Assembly: GCA_964451325.1 (NCBI GenBank)
Contig: CAYVHO010000014.1
Span: forward strand, 1 to 64,000
Source: JAADHI01 sp964451325
GTDB taxonomy: Bacteria; Nitrospirota; Nitrospiria; SBBL01; JAADHI01
Length of the DNA: 64,000 nucleotides
Reading direction: 5' to 3'
The translations under genes were made by a program, and so were the position numbers. Shown one piece after another: positions 41,170 through 48,717 of this stretch. Below the pieces are notes generated by a model, which saw only the letters and a program-made list of their open reading frames with translations, had not been told where the DNA came from and searched no databases. Position 1 is the first letter of the stretch. Each line of letters opens with the position of its first letter.

Positions 41170-41640
41170 TTATGATTTCTGTGTCAATAGGGTCTTGATT
41201 TTATCTCGGATGGACACGGCCAAAGTGGGGGTTTTCCCTTGCGTGGAGACGGCGACGGTAAATGTTTGTTCTGAAAAAATGGCCGGCACGATAAAATCAC
41301 CTGCTGAGGAGCGGTCAGCAACATTGATCAAAATTTGGGCTTTTTTTGCTTCATCGGCAACCGCTTGGTTGACCTCTGCTTTGTTCGTTGCGGTAAAAGC
41401 CAGGAAAGCGTCTTGAAGATCCCCGTATTGATAGCTGCGTTGTCTAATTTTAATCTGGCCTTGTTGTTCTAGTTTGAGCAATTCCGGTGTCAGTTGTGGG
41501 CTAATCACCGTAAGGTTTGCCTCAGATTGTAGCAGGGTGAGGATTTTACGGGTCGCGACAGCACCTCCGCCGATGACAATGACTGGACGGTCTTTTAAAT
41601 TTAGAAATAGGGGGTAGTGGAAAACAGGGGTGTTCTTCAC
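41170..41640 (-). CDS. Siroheme-type precorrin-2 dehydrogenase, short form
   Basis: A 156-residue protein matching the N-terminal NAD-binding part of CysG/Met8: YPLFLNLKDRPVIVIGGGAV, then FLAFTATNKAEVNQAVADEA, ILINVADRSSAGDFIVPAIF and VSTQGKTPTLAVSIRDKI. The family turns precorrin-2 into sirohydrochlorin and can insert iron. Many relatives exceed 200 residues; the C-terminal helical part is missing here. Its ATG overlaps the bamD-like stop. The pathway link with its operon neighbours is not evident. Confidence 0.85.
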   Translation of the reverse strand: MKNTPVFHYPLFLNLKDRPVIVIGGGAVATRKILTLLQSEANLTVISPQLTPELLKLEQQGQIKIRQRSYQYGDLQDAFLAFTATNKAEVNQAVADEAKKAQILINVADRSSAGDFIVPAIFSEQTFTVAVSTQGKTPTLAVSIRDKIKTLLTQKS

Positions 41641-42356
41641 GAAACGGGGCGGGTCTTTTTAAGTTTCATCTGTATTTTGATCACTTCTTTTAGAAATTCA
41701 GACTGAGGGTAGTTTTCTGAAAAGTTTTGAAACGTGTTCGTGGCACTGGCCTGATCCCCGGATTCAAAATGGGATAAACCCAAAAAATAAAGTGTTTTTT
41801 CGCGAAGGGTGTCGTCGGGTTTTTTTGTGAGTATTTTATTAAAACGTGCGATTGCTGCGGGATAGGTTTCCGTTCTGTAATAAAAATGTCCGATCAAAAA
41901 TTCATGTTTCAAGGTGCGAAGTTCGAGCTTTGCGATCTTTTCCTTGGCCTCTTCTACATAAAGCGACTGGGGATATTGTGAGATAATGCGCTCAAAGGCC
42001 GTCATTGCGTTTACCATGGGTCCGGGGTCTCGATCAATGGTGTTGAGTTGTTGAAAATAGGCCATGGCGAGCTTGAATTGTGAAAAAGCCGCCATTCTGT
42101 GAAAGGGATGTAACAAGAGAAAGCGTTCAAATTCAGCGATGGCCTCAATATACTCTTCTTTGACGTAGAAGGCTTCGCCGCGTTTGAGCAGGGTAATGGC
42201 GTCATAAATATTTTCTGTGTCTTGATTGGTATCGACAATTTTTTCGTCAACACCGAGTAAGGAGAGCAACTCAGACTTTTCCTCGGTGCCAGAGCATCCC
42301 GTCAAAAAAAATAAGCTCATGATCGGGGCTGCAAAACGAAATAAAGTGGTTTTCAT
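41637..42356 (-). CDS. bamD: BamD-like outer-membrane assembly lipoprotein
   Basis: A 239-residue lipoprotein (signal PIMSLFFLTGC, lipobox Cys) built of tetratricopeptide-like repeats (KRGEAFYVKEEYIEAIAEFE, AFSQFKLAMAYFQQLNTIDR, FLIGHFYYRTETYPAAIARF). This matches BamD/YfiO, the essential lipoprotein of the BAM complex that inserts beta-barrel proteins. It starts the minus-strand chain that also holds two periplasmic foldases, a sensible functional grouping. It is divergent from the EVE gene across 125 bases in which no promoter was recognised with confidence. Confidence 0.9.
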   Translation of the reverse strand: MKTTLFRFAAPIMSLFFLTGCSGTEEKSELLSLLGVDEKIVDTNQDTENIYDAITLLKRGEAFYVKEEYIEAIAEFERFLLLHPFHRMAAFSQFKLAMAYFQQLNTIDRDPGPMVNAMTAFERIISQYPQSLYVEEAKEKIAKLELRTLKHEFLIGHFYYRTETYPAAIARFNKILTKKPDDTLREKTLYFLGLSHFESGDQASATNTFQNFSENYPQSEFLKEVIKIQMKLKKTRPVS

Positions 42357-42481
42357 TTAAAGTCCATCGTCAGATTAAGGCCACCCAAAATATCAGATAT
42401 TCTCTCTATTGGCAAGATAGGGCGTTGCACTTCCGGGAGTGATTTCATATAATCGGACTTCAAATTCAGGGGATAACACAA

Positions 42482-42934
42482 ATGGCTTATTGGTTAATGA
42501 AATCAGAACCTTCCGCATACAGCATTGATGATTTAAAACGCGAAGGGCAGACGCATTGGGATGGCATCAGAAACTATCAGGCTCGGAACTATATGCGGGA
42601 GATGCAGGTCGGGGACGAAGCTTTTTTTTATCATTCCAATTGCAGCCCTCCGGGCATCGTTGGCACGATGAAGGTGAGTAAAACGGTGTATACTGATCAC
42701 ACGGCCTTTGATCCAAAAGACATTCACTTTGACCCAAAAAGTAAAAAAGATCAGCCGCGTTGGGAAATGGTTGATCTGGTTTATGGCGCAACTTTCCCTA
42801 AGATGTTGTCGCTGTCGGCACTCCGGGCTGAACCCACACTTGAGACTTTGGTCATTTTGCGCAAGGGCAATCGGCTTTCGATTACACCGCTCACTGAAGA
42901 AGAATGGCAGGACATTTTAAAGCTGTGTCACTAA
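42482..42934 (+). CDS. EVE domain protein
   Basis: A 150-residue protein that is a single EVE domain: YWLMKSEPSAYSIDDLKREG, WDGIRNYQARNYMREMQVGD, and FYHSNCSPPGIVGTMKVS. EVE domains are related to PUA and YTH folds and are thought to recognise modified bases in RNA or DNA. Its cellular role in bacteria is not known. It is followed by tatD on the same strand after 57 bases. Confidence 0.9.
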   Translation: MAYWLMKSEPSAYSIDDLKREGQTHWDGIRNYQARNYMREMQVGDEAFFYHSNCSPPGIVGTMKVSKTVYTDHTAFDPKDIHFDPKSKKDQPRWEMVDLVYGATFPKMLSLSALRAEPTLETLVILRKGNRLSITPLTEEEWQDILKLCH

Positions 42935-42991
42935 AACAAATATAAATCAATCAATTCGTTCATATTTTTTTGTTAAAGAAGGATTTTTTAC

Positions 42992-43774
42992 ATGCTCATT
43001 GATACCCATTGTCACATTGCAGATATTGAGTTTGATGCAGATCGTGATGCCGTCATTAAAGCTGCCATTGTTGCAGGTGTGCAAAAAATGATTGTCATTG
43101 GCACGAGCCTTGAGTCCAGCCAACGGGCGATTGCATTGGCGGAACAACACCCCTTTCTTTGGGCAACTGTTGGTCTTCATCCCCATGATGCAAAGGCGTT
43201 TGACGACAAATTGTTTGAAACTTTTAGTCAAATGGCGAGCCATCCCAAAGTGGTTGCAATTGGGGAAACAGGTTTTGACCTTTTTTACAATCATGCCAGT
43301 TTAGAGGTGCAGCGCCATGCTTTTATTGAACAAATTCGTTTGGCCAAAGAAAAACAACTGCCCCTTGTGATACACACACGGGATGCATGGCCTGAGACCT
43401 TTGATCTTTTTGAGAAAGAAGATATCCGCATACATGCTCAGCATGTCGGGGTGGTGCTGCATTGTTTTACGGGTGACAAAAAAATCGTAAAACGTGCCCT
43501 TGATTTTGACTGTTATCTTTCTTTTTCAGGCATCATGACCTTTAAAAAGGCCTTTGATGTGCAAGCGGCTGCCATAAGCGTTGATATCGACAAACTGCTG
43601 GTCGAAACAGATGCGCCCTACCTCGCCCCGCAAGGCAAGCGTGGCAAACGAAACGAGCCCGCTTATGTTACGCTTGTGGCAAAAAAATTGGCCGAGCTTA
43701 GAAATATGCCTTTTGATGCACTCTGCGAAACCACGACGCTGAATGCAGAGCGCCTCTTTCGGCTTGGTCTTTAA
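42992..43774 (+). CDS. tatD: TatD-family metal-dependent DNase
   Basis: A 260-residue TIM-barrel hydrolase. Metal ligands are visible as LIDTHCHIAD, the Glu of AIGETGFDLFY, His in LPLVIHTRDAW, His in VVLHCFTGD and Asp in LLVETDAPYLAP. TatD proteins have 3'-5' exonuclease activity and are implicated in DNA quality control. It has an AAGAAGGA ribosome site. Confidence 0.93.
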   Translation: MLIDTHCHIADIEFDADRDAVIKAAIVAGVQKMIVIGTSLESSQRAIALAEQHPFLWATVGLHPHDAKAFDDKLFETFSQMASHPKVVAIGETGFDLFYNHASLEVQRHAFIEQIRLAKEKQLPLVIHTRDAWPETFDLFEKEDIRIHAQHVGVVLHCFTGDKKIVKRALDFDCYLSFSGIMTFKKAFDVQAAAISVDIDKLLVETDAPYLAPQGKRGKRNEPAYVTLVAKKLAELRNMPFDALCETTTLNAERLFRLGL

Positions 43775-44021
43775 TCAGAGCTTTCTTAGCACCTTCTTTC
43801 CTCTCTAATCGCACCTTAATTACACACTCACGACGATTATTGTCATTATGACATCCCTGTTTATTTGTAAATAAGTAGTCTAATGTCCCCAATATGTTAC
43901 TTATTTGCATTTTTTTCTCAATATCTCCCTGTTTAAACAATCGGCATATTTATTGCTTTTCCTATGAGTCATTTCCTATGAATCATTTTTTAAGCATGAT
44001 AGGGGTGCGAAAAAACAGCTC
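43775..44021. other. Intergenic region upstream of the sensor kinase, with a short tandem repeat
   Basis: No gene is seen. It is AT-rich and probably holds the promoter of the two-component pair. Two adjacent 14-base units, CCTATGAGTCATTT (43961-43974) and CCTATGAATCATTT (43975-43988), differ by one base and may be a regulator site about 35 bases upstream of the kinase start. Confidence 0.4.
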
Positions 44022-45695
44022 ATGAGAACAAAAAGAATTGTTACTAAGGTTCTGGTCGCTTTAGCGCTTACATTGATGATCCCTCAATTGGTTTTTCTTT
44101 ACATGTGGGAAGATCTCTCGACGCGGAGTACCTTTTTATTGTTTGCGTCGACGATCTTACTCATTGGAATTGGCACACATCTGATTTGGGACATTGTCCG
44201 CTCCATTCGTGCCATATTCAGAAATATTGATGAGATTACCAAAAACGATTTAAAGGGAAGCATGCCAAAGTCTTCAGACGAGTTGGAGATCATGGGGAAT
44301 TCGATAGAGGTCATTTCAAAAAAAATTGTCGAAAATATGGAAGACCTGCAACGTTCGACGGCCTTGATTGAAAAAACGAAAAAAGATCTCAACGACACCT
44401 TGCTGTATGTCGAAAGTGTTATGAATTCCATGGGAGATGCGCTCATTGTGATTGACTCTGAATACAAGATTAAGCGCATCAATCAAATGGCGAAATCCCT
44501 CTTAAAGTACGACGAAGATGATCTCATTGCGCGTACGATTGATTCTCTTTTTGAATATATTGATGAAAACTCATTTTTTAATTCAAAAGGGGTGACCGGA
44601 AAACGTATGTGCTGTATCACGATGGAAAATGAAAAAATCCCTGTGGATGTCAATATTCAGCCTTTGATTGATTTAAATGACACACGCATTGGTCATGTCC
44701 TGGTTGTAAGGGATATGCGAGTGACATTGGATCTGATCTCCCGTCTCGAAGAAGCCAATACCTCTCTGGAAGTGATTGTGCAAGAAAGAACGCAGGCGCT
44801 TCAAGAGAGTTGTCAGGCCCTGAAAATGAAGGATGCCCAAATTTTACAGCAGGAAAAAATGGCCTCCATTGGTGTTTTGACCGCAGGCATTGCCCATGAA
44901 ATCAATAACCCCGTGGGTTATATCAGTAGTAATATGGAGTTACTTCAGGAAAGTTTAGGGGATATTGTTTCTTATACCCAATTACTGGAGTACGGCATTG
45001 CGGCCCAAACCAAAGAAAACGATGCAAAACGCCGCGCGCTTGAGATGGATCAAATCAAGCAGGTTCAGGCGAGAATGAAGGTCGAAAAACTCTTTTCCGA
45101 CTCAGAAAAAATCATCAAAGAGTCCGGTCAGGGACTCAAACGCATTAAACGTATTATCCATGATTTAAGAATGTTTTCGCACAGCGACGAAAATAAAATG
45201 ATTTCAACGGACTTAAATCATGAGATTCAAAATACCTTAAACATTGTTGAACACGAATTAAAACATAAAGCGGAGATTGTGACCCAATTTGAGTTTGTTC
45301 CGCCGCTCAATTGTTACCCGCAACAACTGAATCAGGTTTTTATGAATCTCCTCATCAACGCCTCACATGCGGTATCTGAAGGCGATGTGATTCATATTCG
45401 AACCCACTATCGGGATGGGCAAATCTATGTGGTCTTTAAAGACACGGGCATTGGCATCCCCTCCGAAAATTTGAAAAAAATATTTGATCCCTTTTTTACC
45501 ACCAAAGCGGTTGGCAAAGGCACGGGGCTTGGTCTTTATATTAGTTATGGTATTGTCGAAAAACACAAAGGAACACTTTCAGTTGAGAGCAAACCAGGAG
45601 AGGGCAGCACATTTACCATTAAATTACCGGTGGCACATTCAGAGTCCTTAGTGCATCCTGCCATGACCATTCCGGCAATACGCGCGGTTCACTGA
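44022..45695 (+). CDS. Membrane PAS sensor histidine kinase
   Basis: A 557-residue kinase. Two membrane helices lie at the N-terminus (VLVALALTLMIPQLVFLYMW and LLFASTILLIGIGTHLIW), with almost no periplasmic loop between them. A HAMP-like linker, a PAS domain (SMGDALIVIDSEYKIKRINQ) and a coiled coil follow. The H-box is IAHEINNPVGY with phospho-acceptor His292. The ATPase domain shows LLINASHAV, DTGIGIP and KGTGLGLYISYGIV. This is the NtrB-like, HEINNP class. It forms a pair with the response regulator 26 bases downstream. The signal is unknown; the short outer loop favours sensing in the membrane or cytoplasm. Confidence 0.93.
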   Translation: MRTKRIVTKVLVALALTLMIPQLVFLYMWEDLSTRSTFLLFASTILLIGIGTHLIWDIVRSIRAIFRNIDEITKNDLKGSMPKSSDELEIMGNSIEVISKKIVENMEDLQRSTALIEKTKKDLNDTLLYVESVMNSMGDALIVIDSEYKIKRINQMAKSLLKYDEDDLIARTIDSLFEYIDENSFFNSKGVTGKRMCCITMENEKIPVDVNIQPLIDLNDTRIGHVLVVRDMRVTLDLISRLEEANTSLEVIVQERTQALQESCQALKMKDAQILQQEKMASIGVLTAGIAHEINNPVGYISSNMELLQESLGDIVSYTQLLEYGIAAQTKENDAKRRALEMDQIKQVQARMKVEKLFSDSEKIIKESGQGLKRIKRIIHDLRMFSHSDENKMISTDLNHEIQNTLNIVEHELKHKAEIVTQFEFVPPLNCYPQQLNQVFMNLLINASHAVSEGDVIHIRTHYRDGQIYVVFKDTGIGIPSENLKKIFDPFFTTKAVGKGTGLGLYISYGIVEKHKGTLSVESKPGEGSTFTIKLPVAHSESLVHPAMTIPAIRAVH

Positions 45696-45721
45696 GGACC
45701 ATCGCAGATGAAAAGGCTAAA

Positions 45722-46237
45722 ATGATGAAACCCTATCCTATTCTCATTGTTGATGACGAAGCCAATATACGCAGTAGTCTGGGCCGACTCTTTCATCGAG
45801 AGGGCTACGAGACTTTGTTGGCGGAAACAGGGGCAGATGCACTGGATCTTTTGGAAACAGGGCCTGTATCGGTTGTCTTGACAGATTACCGGATGCCGGG
45901 ACAATCGGGTGTCGCATTTTTAAACGTAGTGAAAAAACGCTATCCTCAGGCCATTCGCATTGTTTTAAGCGGAAAAGCAGATATGGAATCCATTATGACA
46001 GGTGTCCGAGAAGGGGTCGTTTCACATTTTTTATTAAAACCCTGGGATAATACTGTGCTCAAAGAGATCGTTCGCAAAGCCATCCAGGAAATGGAAAAGA
46101 AACAAGGGCTGTCGGGAAGATGTACTCCCGAAAAAAAAAGACATGATGTCGAGCACCTTAGGCAGGTTGATCCAGGGATTTTGCACGTAAATGAAGCAAC
46201 AAATGGCGCGATTATCATTGAGGATAGTCAGTTTTGA
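45722..46237 (+). CDS. Response regulator without DNA-binding domain
   Basis: A 171-residue receiver protein with Asp11-Asp12, phospho-acceptor Asp55 (VVLTDYRMPG), Ser83 and Lys106 (LLKPWDN). After the receiver there are only about 50 residues, ending in VDPGILHVNEATNGAIIIED. This resembles a short tail seen on other stand-alone receivers. No output domain is present, so it probably acts by protein contact or phosphotransfer. Partner of the kinase upstream; convergent with uvrC seven bases away. Confidence 0.9.
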   Translation: MMKPYPILIVDDEANIRSSLGRLFHREGYETLLAETGADALDLLETGPVSVVLTDYRMPGQSGVAFLNVVKKRYPQAIRIVLSGKADMESIMTGVREGVVSHFLLKPWDNTVLKEIVRKAIQEMEKKQGLSGRCTPEKKRHDVEHLRQVDPGILHVNEATNGAIIIEDSQF

Positions 46238-46244
46238 TCTTCCT

Positions 46245-48065
46245 CTAGTCTGTTTCTTGTAACGCCACAAAAACTGCGTTTGCAATTTTTGCATTCATGG
46301 AAGGTGCATTTTTGAGTGCTTGCAAACTTGCTTCCCGAATTTTTTTTAAGCTGCCAAAGTGTTTTAAAAGAGCCCTTCGTCTCACCGGGCCGATGCCTTC
46401 CACTTTTTGCAGGGGTGTTTCCGTCATTGCTTTATTTCTTATTTTACGATGATACGATATCGCAAAGCGGTGGGCCTCATCTCGCACACGCATGAGCAAG
46501 TGGGTTGCCGGATCCCCCGGAGGCAGTGCAATAGGATCACTTTCATAAGGCAGAAAAACCCGCTCGAAACGCTCGCCGCGTTCTTTGGCAAGGCCAATGA
46601 GATCAATCGCCCCCAAACCATAGTCTTGCAGTACAGGATCGACCGAAGACAATTGGCCCAAACCCCCGTCGATTAAAATGAGATCGGGTTGTTTTGTTTC
46701 TTTCTGTGTGTCTTCTTTTTTTCTGAATCTGCGTGAAAGCACTTCCGCCATCATGCCAAAATCGTTGGCGCCTTCAATGGTTTTGATCTTAAAATGACGA
46801 TAGTCTGATTTCAAAGGCAGGCCATTCTCAAAAACAACCATCGAGCCGACCGCGTGTGTGCCCATGATATTTGAAATATCATAGCCTTCAATCCGTGTGG
46901 GCAATTTTTTTAAGTGTAGTAAATCCTGTAACATCACCAGTTCGGTCTGCCCACCGGCGCGAACCTTTTTTTGTCCCGAAAGCCCATGCTCTGCATTGTC
47001 TTTTGCCAATTGCAGTAGATCTTTTTTTTTGCCACGTTTTGGGCAGATGAGATGCACCGATCCGCCTCTTTGATTTGAAAGCCACTGCTGTAATAATGGT
47101 GTTCCTCGCAAATCAAAGGGCAGCAGTATCTCAGAGGGAACGAGCCCCTCTTTGTGGTAAAACTGCTGGACAAAACCGGTGCAAAGTGCCTCATCTGAAA
47201 TTTCAGAAACCTGTTCAAAAAAGAAATCTTTTCGACCGATGACCTTGCCGCCGCGCACAAAAATAACGTGAATCTCGGCCAAATTCCCATCACGCGCAAG
47301 CCCGATCACATCCTGATCGGTTATTTTTGAGGAAGTAATGCGCTGATGTTCTAAGGCACGCTCCACCCGTCGGATTTGATCTCGCAGACGGGCGGCCGAT
47401 TCAAAATCGAGTGCATCTGCCCGTTGTTGCATTTGCATTTTTAATGTTTTGATCAAGGCTTTGTCTTTTCCTTCTAAAAAAAGAATCAGCTGGGCAATCA
47501 TTTCGCGATATTCGCCCTGGCTTTGATACCCTGTGCAGGGGGCCAGACAGCGTTTGATTTCGTATTCGATACAGGGACGGTCAAGTTTGCCATCAATCTT
47601 GATGGTGCAATTGGGGATGGGAAAAATACGTCTGATAAGGCCCATGATTTCACGCAAGCCTCCACCGGGCACATAAGGTCCAAAATAACGTGCGCCGTCC
47701 TGTTTTAATTTTCTGACTTTTTCGAGTCGGGGGTAGTTTTCCAGAATCGGAAGCCTCAGCAGGGGATAGTTTTTGTCGTCTCGCAAGGTGACGTTGTACT
47801 TGGGGCGATGACGTTTGATGAGGTTATTTTCAAGAATGAGCGCTTCGAGTTCCGAACCCGTAACGATGGTTTCAAGATCCACAATCCGCGCAATCATCGA
47901 CGCAATCCGAGGTGTGACATCTCGGCTGGATTGAAAATAACTCCGCACCCGATTGGCCAGAATTTTTGCTTTTCCCACGTAGAGCACTTCGCCGCGTGCG
48001 CCCTTCATGAGATAGACGCCGGGTGATTTGGAAAGGGTGTCTAGTTTTTCGTTTATTGTCATCAC
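46245..48065 (-). CDS. uvrC: UvrC, excinuclease ABC subunit C
   Basis: A 606-residue nuclease of nucleotide excision repair. The N-terminal GIY-YIG domain reads SPGVYLMKGARGEVLYVGKA. A Cys-rich segment (RPCIEYEIKRCLAPC), a UVR UvrB-binding motif (ALDFESAARLRDQI), the RNase H-like 5' nuclease domain (EGYDISNIMGTHAVGSMVVF) and C-terminal helix-hairpin-helices (VEGIGPVRRRALLKHFGSL) follow. Full length and intact. Confidence 0.97.
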   Translation of the reverse strand: MMTINEKLDTLSKSPGVYLMKGARGEVLYVGKAKILANRVRSYFQSSRDVTPRIASMIARIVDLETIVTGSELEALILENNLIKRHRPKYNVTLRDDKNYPLLRLPILENYPRLEKVRKLKQDGARYFGPYVPGGGLREIMGLIRRIFPIPNCTIKIDGKLDRPCIEYEIKRCLAPCTGYQSQGEYREMIAQLILFLEGKDKALIKTLKMQMQQRADALDFESAARLRDQIRRVERALEHQRITSSKITDQDVIGLARDGNLAEIHVIFVRGGKVIGRKDFFFEQVSEISDEALCTGFVQQFYHKEGLVPSEILLPFDLRGTPLLQQWLSNQRGGSVHLICPKRGKKKDLLQLAKDNAEHGLSGQKKVRAGGQTELVMLQDLLHLKKLPTRIEGYDISNIMGTHAVGSMVVFENGLPLKSDYRHFKIKTIEGANDFGMMAEVLSRRFRKKEDTQKETKQPDLILIDGGLGQLSSVDPVLQDYGLGAIDLIGLAKERGERFERVFLPYESDPIALPPGDPATHLLMRVRDEAHRFAISYHRKIRNKAMTETPLQKVEGIGPVRRRALLKHFGSLKKIREASLQALKNAPSMNAKIANAVFVALQETD

Positions 48066-48312
48066 GATTGGTTTACAATATCATCTCGTGAATAACAAGC
48101 ATATTATGCATGGCTTTGAGATTGTATTTGGGTCAATTGGGTGCTTCAAAAACGGTTGTTTCTCAGTCGGGGGAAAGGCACAGGTTCTAAGCCTGAATTA
48201 AATAAAGAGATGTGGTCTATTTTCAGTTTGTCGATAAGCGACCCGAATCGATTGCTCAAAGCAAGAACAGTTAATAGGCCAGGGAGTTGTAAACTTTTCA
48301 GGAAATAACTCT

Positions 48313-48374
48313 TAACTCGGCAACTATAAAAGATCGCCTATGCTGCATGGGCGATGCTTTTAGTTGCCGAGTTA
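48313..48374. repeat. Long stem-loop, 14-base perfect outer arms
   Basis: TAACTCGGCAACTA (48313-48326) and TAGTTGCCGAGTTA (48361-48374) are exact complements. Inside, AAAAGATCGCC and GGGCGATGCTTTT pair imperfectly around TATGCTGCA. The whole 62-base unit can fold on itself. It may be a miniature mobile element end, an attachment site or a structured RNA. Confidence 0.6.
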
Positions 48375-48506
48375 ATAACAAGTATTAGAGTTAACGCAGA
48401 AGAAGTCCCAAACTTAGTTGAAATTGAGCTTTGACCTCCGGGCCTGTATTGTAGGTTTTGCAATCTGCGAAACCGCAAGACAGACAAAGCAAAGCACGGA
48501 GGCCAC

Positions 48507-48659
48507 ATGAGCTATAGTTGAACTGAGTCAATGTGTAGAAAAAAACTGGCGAAAGCTGCGAGGATTTGACTCTCTGGGCAAAGTCATTGCGGGAGTTCAA
48601 TTTAAGGACGAAATCGAGATAAAGCAGACTGAAAAGCCAGCCCAGATTGCCGCTTGATC
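48507..48659 (+). pseudogene. IS256-family transposase, C-terminal fragment
   Basis: In one frame the sequence reads AIVELSQCVEKNWRKLRGFD, then SLGKVIAGVQFKDEIEIKQT and a stop near 48657-48659. The pattern W-RKL-G-F, then V-GV-FKDGI, near the stop is typical for the end of IS256 (Mutator-type) transposases. A stop codon interrupts the frame just upstream and nothing of the catalytic core remains. Confidence 0.6.
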
Positions 48660-48717
48660 AATGCTTCATACATCACATTTGACAATAACTCTAAAACCCT
48701 GACGAGGGGAAGATATT

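Larger units (their letters stand above)
48066..48717. other. Gene-poor stretch between uvrC and the DUF4011 helicase
   Basis: No intact gene is seen in 650 bases. It contains a long hairpin (48313-48374), the C-terminal fragment of an IS256-family transposase (48507-48659) and otherwise unassigned sequence. The remnants suggest the helicase gene lies in an acquired segment inserted after uvrC. Confidence 0.6.

Noticed and set aside
45722..46237. Response regulator truncated by a frameshift
   Set aside because: The tail ends in a sequence pattern known from other stand-alone receivers, and the gene ends cleanly before uvrC.
48391..48600. 69-codon minus-strand open frame rich in Cys and Leu
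   Set aside because: It overlaps the IS256 transposase fragment on the other strand, lacks a recognisable family and has no good ribosome site.
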